Source: Streptomyces sulfonofaciens
Lineage (GTDB): Bacteria > Actinomycetota > Actinomycetes > Streptomycetales > Streptomycetaceae
Length of the DNA: 64,000 nucleotides
Direction of reading: 5' to 3'
NCBI RefSeq assembly: GCF_014656295.1
Contig: NZ_BNCD01000008.1
Span: 124,001-188,000, forward strand
Part shown: positions 28,039 to 35,638 of the stretch, piece by piece
Layout of the letters: the number at the start of each line of letters is the position of its first letter
How positions within the stretch are numbered: the stretch's first letter is position 1
Notes under the pieces: generated by a model
What the model was told of the DNA's origin: nothing
The model's input: the letters and a program-made list of their open reading frames with translations, nothing else
The model's database searches: none
Position numbers and translations under genes: made by a program

Positions 28039-29355
28039 ATGCCTGATATCGGTCGCCGTGGAGTGCTTGCACGAGGCGGTCTCATGGTTGCTGGAGCCGC
28101 CTTTGGGTCGCTCGGCGTGGAGGCGCTGGGAGCGCCTCCGGCGTCGGCTCGCGGCCTTACAGGATGGCAGCGCGGCCACGCGAAGCGGTTCGAGATGATC
28201 GACGATTCGCTGCACGCTTCCGTCAACGACGGAACGGCACTGGGCGTGGCAGCGATGGGCGCCACGCCGAAGGGGCTCGCGTACGAGGGCTTCTTCGGCA
28301 AGGCCAACGCTCATACCGGGACCCCGATGGCACCGGATACAGTGTTCTGGCTGGCGTCCATGACGAAGAACTTCACCGCCATCGCCTGCATGCAGCTCGT
28401 GGAACAGGGCAGAATCGATCCGGAGCAGCCAGCGAGCGACATTCTGCCCCAGCTCGCTTCTCCCAAGGTTCTGGAAGGGTTCGACTCCCGTGGAATGCCG
28501 ATTCTCCGGCCGGCGAAGCGTCCGATCACTGTTCGCCACCTGCTCACTCACACCTCCGGCTACACCTACGCCAACTGGAGCGAGGTGCTGACCCGGTATG
28601 AGGGTGCCACGGGGCTTCCGGACATCACCACCTGCCAAAATGCCGCTTTCGGCGCACCGATCGAGTTCGATCCGGGAGAGCGCTGGCAGTACGGCATCAG
28701 CATGGACTGGGTCGGAAAGCTCATCGAGCAAGTGACGGACCAGTCGCTCGAGGTGTACTTTCGGGAGAACATCTTCGAGCCGCTGGGCATGAAGGACTCA
28801 GGTTTCCTGATCGGCACCGACCAGCGTGACCGGGTTGCCACACTGGCCGCCCGTCAGCCTGACGGCAGCCTCAGGCCAGAGCCGTTCGAGATTCCGCAAC
28901 GCCCCGAGTTCTTCATGGGGGGCGGAGGCGCGTTCAGCACGCCGCAGGACTACCTTCGTGTCCTCCAGGCACTGCTCAACGGGGGCGCCCTGAATCGAGT
29001 TCGCATTCTGCGACCGCAAACCGTCGCAGAAATGATGACCAACCAGATCGGCGATCTGAACGTCCAGGAGATGCACACAGCCAACCCGGCCTGGTCGAAC
29101 AGCTTCGACCAGTTCCCCGGTCAGAGGCATAAGTGGGGGTTCTCCTACGACATCAATGAGAAGCCTGGCCCGCACGGACGTGCGGCTGGCAGCATCTCGT
29201 GGGCCGGACTGCTCAACTGCTACTTCTGGGTGGACCCGGTCAAGAAGGTGACCGGTGCCCTGTTCACGCAGATCCGACCGTTCTTCGACGAACGCATCGT
29301 GTCCCTTTACGGGCATTTCGAGAGTGGCCTGTACCAGGGACTGGGGCGGGCCTGA
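28039..29355 (+). CDS. Tat-exported serine hydrolase, beta-lactamase/PBP class C family
   Basis: The 438-residue protein starts with an ATG preceded by AAAGGAG and a twin-arginine signal (RRGVLARGG, then a hydrophobic stretch to ASA-RG). The beta-lactamase fold follows, with the nucleophile motif SMTK (Ser107, Lys110) and a conserved LLTHTSGYTY. This family includes esterases, D-aminopeptidases and beta-lactamase-like proteins, so antibiotic hydrolysis should not be assumed. The ISAs1-family element begins 74 nt downstream, so the gene itself is not interrupted. Confidence 0.88.
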   Translation: MPDIGRRGVLARGGLMVAGAAFGSLGVEALGAPPASARGLTGWQRGHAKRFEMIDDSLHASVNDGTALGVAAMGATPKGLAYEGFFGKANAHTGTPMAPDTVFWLASMTKNFTAIACMQLVEQGRIDPEQPASDILPQLASPKVLEGFDSRGMPILRPAKRPITVRHLLTHTSGYTYANWSEVLTRYEGATGLPDITTCQNAAFGAPIEFDPGERWQYGISMDWVGKLIEQVTDQSLEVYFRENIFEPLGMKDSGFLIGTDQRDRVATLAARQPDGSLRPEPFEIPQRPEFFMGGGGAFSTPQDYLRVLQALLNGGALNRVRILRPQTVAEMMTNQIGDLNVQEMHTANPAWSNSFDQFPGQRHKWGFSYDINEKPGPHGRAAGSISWAGLLNCYFWVDPVKKVTGALFTQIRPFFDERIVSLYGHFESGLYQGLGRA

Positions 29356-29418
29356 CCAAAGAATTCGCAACACGATCACGCGGTACTCGTTTTGCGGCAT
29401 CTCCAGCAATGAGGCTGC

Positions 29419-29428
29419 AGGCGCCCGG
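29419..29428 (+). repeat. Left target-site duplication of the ISAs1-family element
   Basis: AGGCGCCCGG immediately precedes the left terminal repeat and recurs exactly at 33219-33228, immediately after the right terminal repeat. Ten-base duplications are in the usual range for this family. Confidence 0.85.
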
Positions 29429-29447
29429 CAGGGGCGATGCGTTCTCA
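29429..29447 (+). repeat. Left terminal inverted repeat of the ISAs1-family element
   Basis: CAGGGGCGATGCGTTCTCA; the transposase stop codon (29445-29447, minus strand) lies inside it. Confidence 0.8.
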
Positions 29448-30670
29448 AGCTGTGAGTCCGAGCGCGGCGGTTGCGTGCTGGGGGCGTGAGCGGTAGTGAT
29501 CGACTGCGGCGGCGATGTTGGTCCAGTCCGCTTGGCGCATGAGTCCGATAGCCAGGTTCCGCAGCGTGGCCATGGCGCGGGGTGCGGTGCCGGTGCGCAC
29601 TCGCGAGGCGTCCTCGCTATAGGTGACGTCTCTGACGTGGTGCAGGGCCTCAACCGACCAGTGGTTCTGCACGGGTTGGGCGAGTTGCGCCGGGCGGGCC
29701 TGCTCGGGCGACAGGCTGGTGACCGCGTAGACGGTCCTCGGCTGGACCTTGCCGGTCCTGCGGTGGGTGCGGCGGCGCTTGATCTCCATGGTCTGGACGG
29801 CGTGCGGGAAGAGCAGGCCGGGCTGGACGGTGCAGACCTTCAGGCGGCGGACCTCGCGGCGGCCGTGCCCGGCCCCGGTGATGGGGCCTGCAGCGGGATC
29901 TCCCTCCAGGGCAGGCGCCGCAACTGCTTGCGCAGCTTCTTCTGGTTTCCCTTGACGACCAGGAGGTAGTGGCCGCCAGCGGTGATGACGTGCTCGGCGT
30001 GGGTGCGCTGGGTGTGCATCGCATCGGCGGTGACGACGACGCCGCGCAGGTCGAGCCGGTCCAGCAGCGGGGCGAAGGCGGGGATCTCGTTGCTCTTCGC
30101 GGCGGCTTGACACTGGGCGATCACGGTCTGGCAGCCGTGCAGCGCGGCGGCGAGCAGGTGGACGGCCATGCCGTCGGTGCGGGATCCACGCACAGTCTTG
30201 CCGTCGACGGCCAGGCCGATCAGTGTCTCACCGGGTTCGTCCACCGGGTCGGCGGCGTACCGGGCGAGCCAGGCGCCCACGGCGTCGTCCAAGGCGTCGC
30301 CGTCCAGACGAGCGAGGAGTCGTCCCAGTGTGGAGCCGTTCGGTGTGCTGGAGGCGAGCCCGAGCTGTTCGCGCAGGCTGGAGTCGGTATCGGCGGCGAA
30401 GCGGGCGATGGCGGCCAGGGACCTGGCTCCGCCGAGCACGGCGACCAGGCACAGCGCGAGCAGGGAACCCAGGTGGTGGCGACGGCCGCGGACCCGGCGG
30501 GGATCGGGTATCCGGCTCAACGTCTCCGCCAGGGAGGTGAACTGCTGCGGTTCCGGATCCGGGCAGGCGGAGTCGGTGCCCTGGCAGTGGCGCTGCAGGA
30601 CACCGATCGGGGAGGATGGCACGCGAACGCGACCCCTGTTCTGATCAAAGACTTCGAGAACCTTGATCAT
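29445..30670 (-). pseudogene. ISAs1-family transposase, disrupted by one frameshift
   Basis: The first frame (from ATG 30670) has the DDE_Tnp_1-associated N-terminus (SRIPDPRRVRGRRHHLGSLLALCLVAVLGGARS in part), AVDGKTVRGS with the first catalytic Asp, and VVTADAMHTQRTHAEHV with the second. After WREIPLQ near 29900 homology passes to the -1 frame (GHGRREVRRLKVCTV, then ENHWSxE-like QNHWSVEALHHVRDVTYSEDASRVRTG with the third acidic residue), ending at 29445. No classical slippery heptamer is visible, so a disabling indel is likelier than programmed frameshifting, though the latter is known in other IS families. Confidence 0.85.
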
Positions 30671-30839
30671 CGGCGCAGGTCACCGCCGTGCAGGGCTCCG
30701 TGATGCGTATTTCCGTCACTCCCAGAGGGACGACTCCTCCAACCCGCCAAGGTCGACGCCGGCTACATCAGCCATCTGTCCTGCCCCTCCGAACATTGAG
30801 AAGCGCCTATGACTCTCAGACAGAAATTTGATGTGCCAG

Positions 30840-31430
30840 CTATCCGACCTGTCTCAGCGCCCGCGCGAGCGCGTCGACGGTCACACCGACGATCGCCCGG
30901 AGTTGCTCCGGGCTCGACCCGGCCCTGCCCATCACCGCGAGAGACTGGTTCACGGCCGCTACGTGTACGGCGAAGTCCTCGGCGTTCTCGTCGGACATTC
31001 CGCCAGCCTTCAGCGCGGTGCGCAGGCGCGGGCGCTGTAGGCCGAACAACTCTTTGACATGCTCTGCGACGCTCGGGCTCAGCGCCGGACTCGCCATGAC
31101 CGACTGGGCCATCAGGCATCCGTCGGGCACGGCGGGGTCGGCGATGCGCCCCAGGGTGACATCGAAGAACGCACGGACGGCGGCGACGGGGTCCTCGGCC
31201 GCGCACGAGAGGGCGGCGTCGAACTTGTCGCCGTAGCGCGTGGCGTAGCGATCCAGGCAGCGAAGGAAGAGCGCGTCCTTGTCACCGAGCGAGGAGTAGA
31301 TCGAGCTGCGGTTCAGGCCGGTCGCCCGGGACAGGTCGTCGAGCGAGGTGTCGGCGTAGCCGGAGCGCCAGAACTGGATCATCGCGGCGTCGAGCACCGT
31401 GTCCATGTCGAACTGCTTCTTGCCTGCCAT
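30840..31430 (-). CDS. TetR-family regulator (passenger gene)
   Basis: The protein of about 196 residues has a TetR HTH near its N-terminus (DAAMIQFWRSGYADTSLDDLSRATGLNRSSIYSSLGDK) and a C-terminal domain of the common TetR_C type with DGCLMAQSVMASPALSPSV. The ATG at 31430 is preferred over the one at 31439 because GGGAGA is properly spaced only for the former. It is divergent from the hydrolase gene, and a 20-bp palindrome lies between them, so it most likely represses both. It lies inside the ISAs1-family element. Confidence 0.9.
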   Translation of the reverse strand: MAGKKQFDMDTVLDAAMIQFWRSGYADTSLDDLSRATGLNRSSIYSSLGDKDALFLRCLDRYATRYGDKFDAALSCAAEDPVAAVRAFFDVTLGRIADPAVPDGCLMAQSVMASPALSPSVAEHVKELFGLQRPRLRTALKAGGMSDENAEDFAVHVAAVNQSLAVMGRAGSSPEQLRAIVGVTVDALARALRQVG

Positions 31431-31447
31431 GGGGCCCATTCTCCCAT

Positions 31448-31467
31448 CTTGGACTGATCAGTTCAAG
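31448..31467. promoter_or_regulatory. 20-bp palindromic operator between TetR and hydrolase genes
   Basis: CTTGGACTGATCAGTTCAAG is symmetric at 18 of 20 positions around ACTGATCAGT. It lies 18 nt from the TetR start and 48 nt from the hydrolase start and is of the size bound by TetR dimers. Confidence 0.75.
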
Positions 31468-31515
31468 ACGTGCTAGCGTCGAATCACGGTCCACCCGCCT
31501 CGACGGAGGATTCCC

Positions 31516-32415
31516 ATGACCAACCCCGTCCCCGCCCTCCCCCTGCATGACCTGGCCGGATTCACGCACCGCTGGGTCGACGCCGACGGCGTCCGCCTGC
31601 ACGCCGTCGAAGGCGGTCGGCCGGACGGACCGGCTGTCGTCCTGCTCACCGGGTTCCCGCAGACGTGGTGGGCCTGGCGAAAGGTCATGCCTGCTCTCGC
31701 CGATCGGTTCCGGGTCATAGCGATCGACAGGCCGGGCCAAGGCAATTCCGAGCATCCGGAGCTCAGCTACGACACGCACACGGTCGCCGCGCACATCCAG
31801 GCCGCTGTGAACGCGCTCGGCGTGCGGGACTACTGGCTCGCCGGGCACGACATCGGCGCCTGGGTCGCCTTCTCCCTCGCCCTGAACTACGAGAGCCGAC
31901 TGCACGGGGTCGCGCTGCTCGACGCCGGAATTCCCGGTATCACCATGCCGGAAGCGATCCCCCTCGACCCGACTCCGGCGTTCAAGACCTGGCACTTCGC
32001 GTTCCACGTGGTGCCCGATCTTCCCGAGACGCTGATAGCCGGCTGCGAGCGGGAGTACATCAGTTGGTTCCTGAAGACCAAGTCCCTCGCGCCCGACGCG
32101 TTCGAGGAAGCAGAGCTCGACCACTACGGCGCGGCCCTCGCCGTCGATGGCGGCCTGCGCGCCGGCCTCGCCTACTACCGCGCCGCCGCCGAGTCCGCGC
32201 GCAAGAACCGCGCGGCACTCGAGCAACGGCGACTGACCGCGCCCGTCCTCGGAATCTCCAGCAGCCACGGCTCGATCCCGGACATGGCGGCCTCCATCAG
32301 CCCGTGGGCCGAGAACGTGACCGGCGTCATCGTGCCCGACGCCGGTCACTACATCCCCGAGGAGCAGCCCGAGGCCGTCGCCGCCGCCCTCACCGACTTC
32401 TTCAGCGGCCGTTAG
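31516..32415 (+). CDS. Epoxide-hydrolase-like alpha/beta hydrolase (passenger gene)
   Basis: The 299-residue protein has the epoxide hydrolase/haloalkane dehalogenase pattern: the oxyanion strand LLTGFPQTWWAWRKVMP, IDRPGQGNSE, an aspartate nucleophile in AGHDIGAW (Asp112) in place of Ser, and the C-terminal His in DAGHYIPEEQPE. An aspartate nucleophile indicates an ester-intermediate mechanism on epoxides, haloalkanes or fluoroacetate-type substrates. GGAGG sits 8 nt upstream of the ATG. It is the main intact enzyme carried by the ISAs1-family element and could give a detoxification or degradation trait. Confidence 0.9.
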   Translation: MTNPVPALPLHDLAGFTHRWVDADGVRLHAVEGGRPDGPAVVLLTGFPQTWWAWRKVMPALADRFRVIAIDRPGQGNSEHPELSYDTHTVAAHIQAAVNALGVRDYWLAGHDIGAWVAFSLALNYESRLHGVALLDAGIPGITMPEAIPLDPTPAFKTWHFAFHVVPDLPETLIAGCEREYISWFLKTKSLAPDAFEEAELDHYGAALAVDGGLRAGLAYYRAAAESARKNRAALEQRRLTAPVLGISSSHGSIPDMAASISPWAENVTGVIVPDAGHYIPEEQPEAVAAALTDFFSGR

Positions 32416-32482
32416 TGCTCTAGCAGGAGGGCGATCCCCATTGCCGTCGGGGGCCCGTCAGTTACGGGCCCGCCCCGCGCGC

Positions 32483-32923
32483 CTACGGACGTGCCGTGAA
32501 CCGCCCGTCGCCCCGCTTGTGCAGTCAGCCCCGGGCGGCGAGCTTGGTCATCTTCGCCCGCGAAGGTTCCAGCTTGCCGTGTACCGAGGCGTCCAGCCCC
32601 AGCCGCTCGCCGACCGCCCTGACCTGCACCGGGCCGTCCGCCTCCCGCACGATCGCCAGGACCTTGCGATAGTCGCCGGGCCCGCCCTCGTCGGCCGCGT
32701 CGCTGCGGTGCGGGATGAGCAGGACTGCCCGCCCGGCCACCTTCGCCGATGCCGGAGCGACAGCCCGGCATCGGGCCGGACCTGATCGGCCAGGCGGTTC
32801 AACACTTCGCTCCGCGACCGCCAGTTCGTGCCGCTCGGCCTGCCTCCTGGAGTGCTTGCCCAACTCCTCGGCGAGAGCATCCAGTTCGCTGTGGCGGGCG
32901 GTGATCCGCTGCCGCTCCTGCAT
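32483..32923 (-). pseudogene. Small coiled-coil/winged-helix protein with nonsense codon
   Basis: The N-terminal ~40 residues look like a coiled coil (ITARHSELDALAEELGKH). The C-terminal part, YRKVLAIVREADGPVQVRAVGERLGL, resembles a winged-helix domain found in small Streptomyces proteins of unknown role. A TGA at 32525-32527 interrupts the frame; reading through it would give LHKRGDGRFTARP and a stop at 32483, and the interrupted position is usually Trp (TGG). The loss of 14 residues may disable it. It lies near the right end of the ISAs1-family element. Confidence 0.5.
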
Positions 32924-33199
32924 CCCCCGCGCCCTCCCGCGTTCTCACGGTGTGCCGACCTGCTGACGAATCGTGGGCGGGGGCCGTGTCGTGGGCGCAG
33001 CCGAACCCGGCATCCCGCCAGAACCGGACCTGCCCGATGATCTACACCATGGTCATCGGCCGCCGACCGCCACGAGTACCCAACTCACTATTCACACCAG
33101 ACCCGTGACCCGCGACTTCATGATGCACACCGCTCAATGGCGAACGGGGCAAACCATCCGAAGCGACGCATACACACGCGATCAGTTCATCTCGCTGGC

Positions 33200-33218
33200 T
33201 GAGAACGCATCAGCCCTG
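33200..33218 (-). repeat. Right terminal inverted repeat of the ISAs1-family element
   Basis: TGAGAACGCATCAGCCCTG, the inverted counterpart of 29429-29447, differing at two central positions. Confidence 0.8.
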
Positions 33219-33228
33219 AGGCGCCCGG
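33219..33228 (+). repeat. Right target-site duplication of the ISAs1-family element
   Basis: AGGCGCCCGG, an exact copy of 29419-29428. Confidence 0.85.
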
Positions 33229-33678
33229 CACGGCGGACCCGGGAACGCCGGCCGCCGTGCCGCGCACGCGCGCGAGGCCGCTGGGGCTCACGCCCGGACG
33301 GCGCCGGGACTGCCCCGAAAGCGGCAGGTGTCCATCAACCGTCTGTGACAGCCCGTCAGGTCGGAGCTACCCAGCGCTGCGGTGAGTCTTTCCCGAACCG
33401 CCGGGCAACCGCTCCTCGGGACAGCATGCTCCTGGCGGGCCCGCCCGCGGCCGCACGGTCCCCGGCCCGTCGGCCGCACGAAGGGGCCGTCTGGTCGCCC
33501 GCGCGGTTCCCCGTGCCCCCGGCGTGCCGTGCGTCCGACCGGAGGCCGAGCGTCCGGTACGGCGCCCGGCGCGCGAGGTCGAAGCTCCCGCACGGCGCGC
33601 CCGGCGCACCAGGTCAACTGCCCGCACGGCGCGCCGCGGCGGAGGTCGAACCGCCGCCACGGCGTGCCACGCCAGGAG
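33229..33678. other. Intergenic region without a recognisable gene
   Basis: Very GC-rich sequence with short imperfect repeats of CACGGCGYGCC near 33590-33690 ahead of the sulfite oxidase stop codon. No start/RBS/domain combination was found. Confidence 0.4.
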
Positions 33679-35106
33679 TCAGACCACCGTCACGGCGTGC
33701 CGCACCACCGCGTCGAAGAGATAGCCCTGGGTGTTGTGCGGCGTCGTGTCGGGCTGGCGGCGGCCGGTGCTGTCGGTGGCGCGGGCGAGCAGTTCGGCGG
33801 GGCCGGTGGCGGTGGGGCGCACCTCGATCGACCAGCGGACCCAGCCGGCCCGCGCGGGGGCGTCGTGCAGCCGGGCGGGGCGCCAGGTGCGGCCGCCGTC
33901 TTCGCTGACCTCGACCCCGATCACGCCTCCGTGCCCCGACCAGGAACGGCCGGTGACCTGCTGCCGCCCGCCCGCGGTGAGGGTGGCGTTCCAGGGCAGT
34001 TCGAAGGCGGACTTGAGGGTCTGGCGGGTCAGCGGCGCGCTGCCCTCGGGCGGGTACGTCCCACCCCACAACCGGTAGAAGTCGGTGTTCCAGGGCGAGT
34101 ACAGCGGCTCGGCGGAGACCTCGATGTCACCGACCCACTTGATGTTGGCGATGCCGACCCAGGTCGGCGCGAGCACGCGCACGGGGTGGCCGTGGTCGGG
34201 CGGCAGCGGCTCGCCGTTCATCTCGTAGGCGAGCAGCACGTCCTCGTACGCCTTGGCGACGGGCAGCGGTCGGCGCACATGGCCCAGGTTCTCGCCGGTG
34301 TCGGGCAGGACGTACTCGGCGTCGAGCCCGCGCGGCATGACGTCCACCGCGTGCGGGCCCGTGCCTGCCGCCCTGAGGACGTCGGCGAGGCGGGCCCCTC
34401 GCCAGCGGGCCGTGCCCACCGCGCCGAGGGTCCAGGCCGTGCCCTCCACACTCTGGCCCTGCTGGCCGGTGAAGAAGCTGCGGCCGTTGCCGGCGCACTC
34501 CACGAACGCGCTGCGCGTGACCGCGGGCAGTCGCCTGAGGTCGTCCAGCGTGAAGACGGCCGCGCCGCCGGTCAGTCCGCTGCCCCAGACGGTGAGGGTC
34601 CAGTCCGCCGCGTCCAGCACCGGGGTGGCCGTGTGGTTCCTGACGAAGAACCGCTCCACCGGGGTGTGGTAGCCGGTGTCGGCCAGCGCCTCGAACCGGG
34701 TCTCTGCGTTGGTACCGCGGACGGTGAACCAGTCCTCGGGCAGCGGCTTGACGATGCCGGGCCCCGCGGCGGCCGCGGCACCCGCCCCGGCGGACGCGGT
34801 GCCGGGCCCGCTCGGGGCGGACGGCGCCCCTGGCGCGGCGGCCGCCGGTGCGGCCCTCAGGACCGGTACGGCGGACGAGGCGAGCCCGGCGGCGGCGAGC
34901 AGCCTCAGCATGGAGCGGCGCTCCACCCCCTCGGCCCGCGCCTCGCCGGCCAGCCACTGCCGCAGCCTACGGCGGTCGTAGGCGGCCTCGGAACCGGTGC
35001 CCCCGGTGGTGGTAGGGGCCGCGGGGGCGGTACGGGAGCCGGGCACCGGCCCGGAGGGCGCGTGCGGAGCCCCGGAGGGCGCGGTGGGGCGGTCGGCTGC
35101 GGTCAT
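33679..35106 (-). CDS. Tat-exported sulfite oxidase-family molybdoenzyme
   Basis: The 475-residue protein carries a twin-arginine signal (ERRSMLRLLAAAGLASS, about residues 62-78) after a disordered Pro/Ala-rich N-terminus. The oxidoreductase molybdopterin-binding domain follows, with RFFVRNH, the molybdenum-ligand cysteine in FVECAGNGR (Cys204), and PVRVLAPTWVGIANIKWVGDIEV. A Mo-cofactor dimerisation domain closes the protein (GVIGVEVSEDGGRTW, ending NTQGYLFDAVVRH). It should oxidise sulfite or a related substrate outside the cytoplasm. No haem domain is present, so electrons would go to a separate carrier. It is apparently monocistronic. Confidence 0.92.
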   Translation of the reverse strand: MTAADRPTAPSGAPHAPSGPVPGSRTAPAAPTTTGGTGSEAAYDRRRLRQWLAGEARAEGVERRSMLRLLAAAGLASSAVPVLRAAPAAAAPGAPSAPSGPGTASAGAGAAAAAGPGIVKPLPEDWFTVRGTNAETRFEALADTGYHTPVERFFVRNHTATPVLDAADWTLTVWGSGLTGGAAVFTLDDLRRLPAVTRSAFVECAGNGRSFFTGQQGQSVEGTAWTLGAVGTARWRGARLADVLRAAGTGPHAVDVMPRGLDAEYVLPDTGENLGHVRRPLPVAKAYEDVLLAYEMNGEPLPPDHGHPVRVLAPTWVGIANIKWVGDIEVSAEPLYSPWNTDFYRLWGGTYPPEGSAPLTRQTLKSAFELPWNATLTAGGRQQVTGRSWSGHGGVIGVEVSEDGGRTWRPARLHDAPARAGWVRWSIEVRPTATGPAELLARATDSTGRRQPDTTPHNTQGYLFDAVVRHAVTVV

Positions 35107-35157
35107 GGCGACATCCTTCTCTGGCTGAGGAGTGGTGCGGTGGCCGTGCGCGTGCGT

Positions 35158-35172
35158 GGGTGGGTGGGTGGG
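35158..35172 (+). other. G-quadruplex motif upstream of the sulfite oxidase gene
   Basis: GGGTGGGTGGGTGGG: four G3 tracts with single-T loops, about 50 nt upstream of the start codon and on the template strand of the leftward gene. It is the canonical parallel G-quadruplex pattern. The surrounding 35107-35638 has no gene. Confidence 0.6.
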
Positions 35173-35638
35173 TGGAGAGCGGGGCCGGGCTGTGCACCGG
35201 TGCTCGGGCAGGTGCGGTACCGGTGCGCGGAAGGTGTGCGGGGAGGATGCGGGCGGTGCCCGTACGCCTCGGGCGGCGCACCTGTGGTGCCCGGTTCCTT
35301 CGCCGTGTGCCTGTCCTTCGCCGTGTGCCGTCGTGCGGGCACGACGTACGGGCGTGGGACGCGGGTGCCGCCGTGGTACGCGGGCGGACGCCGGACCCGG
35401 TAGGACGGGCGGTGCCCGCCCGCGGCTGCGGGCCGACGCCTATGCGCTGACGCACCGATCCGGCGGTGCCCACGGCGGCCGGCCGACCGGCCGGGGTCCT
35501 GCCGCTACCGCCGGCGCCGCACGGAGGCTGCCGCGGGCCGGTGGCGGGCGGTCAGAGGGGGATCAACAACAGCCGTACGGCGGAAGCGCTCGTACCCGGC
35601 GGACGGGGTGGCGAAGGCTGCGGATCATGGCCGGCATT

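Larger units (their letters stand above)
29429..33218. mobile_element. ISAs1-family insertion element carrying passenger genes (3790 bp)
   Basis: The ends are CAGGGGCGATGCGTTCTCA (29429-29447) and, inverted, TGAGAACGCATCAGCCCTG (33200-33218), matching at 17 of 19 positions, and the element is flanked by the perfect 10-bp duplication AGGCGCCCGG. Inside are a frameshifted ISAs1-family transposase at the left end, a TetR regulator, a divergent epoxide-hydrolase-like gene, and a small HTH pseudogene. Typical ISAs1 elements are about 1.2-1.4 kb and encode only a transposase, so about 2.5 kb is passenger DNA. A second left-type end-like sequence (CAGGGCTCCGTGATGCG, 30691-30707) just upstream of the transposase hints that the passenger was acquired by fusing two elements. 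The ends and duplication are seen; one-step mobility of the whole unit is inferred. Confidence 0.85.

Noticed and set aside
28039..29355. Dedicated beta-lactam resistance gene
   Set aside because: The SxxK serine-hydrolase fold is shared with esterases and peptidases; nothing in the sequence specifies beta-lactam hydrolysis.
29880..29920. Programmed ribosomal frameshift in the ISAs1-family transposase
   Set aside because: No A6G-like slippery heptamer or clear stimulatory stem is visible, and ISAs1 transposases are normally single-frame.
29429..33218. Composite transposon made of two complete ISAs1 copies
   Set aside because: Only one transposase gene is present and the duplication flanks the outermost ends, so a single unit fits better, though fusion of two elements in the past remains possible.
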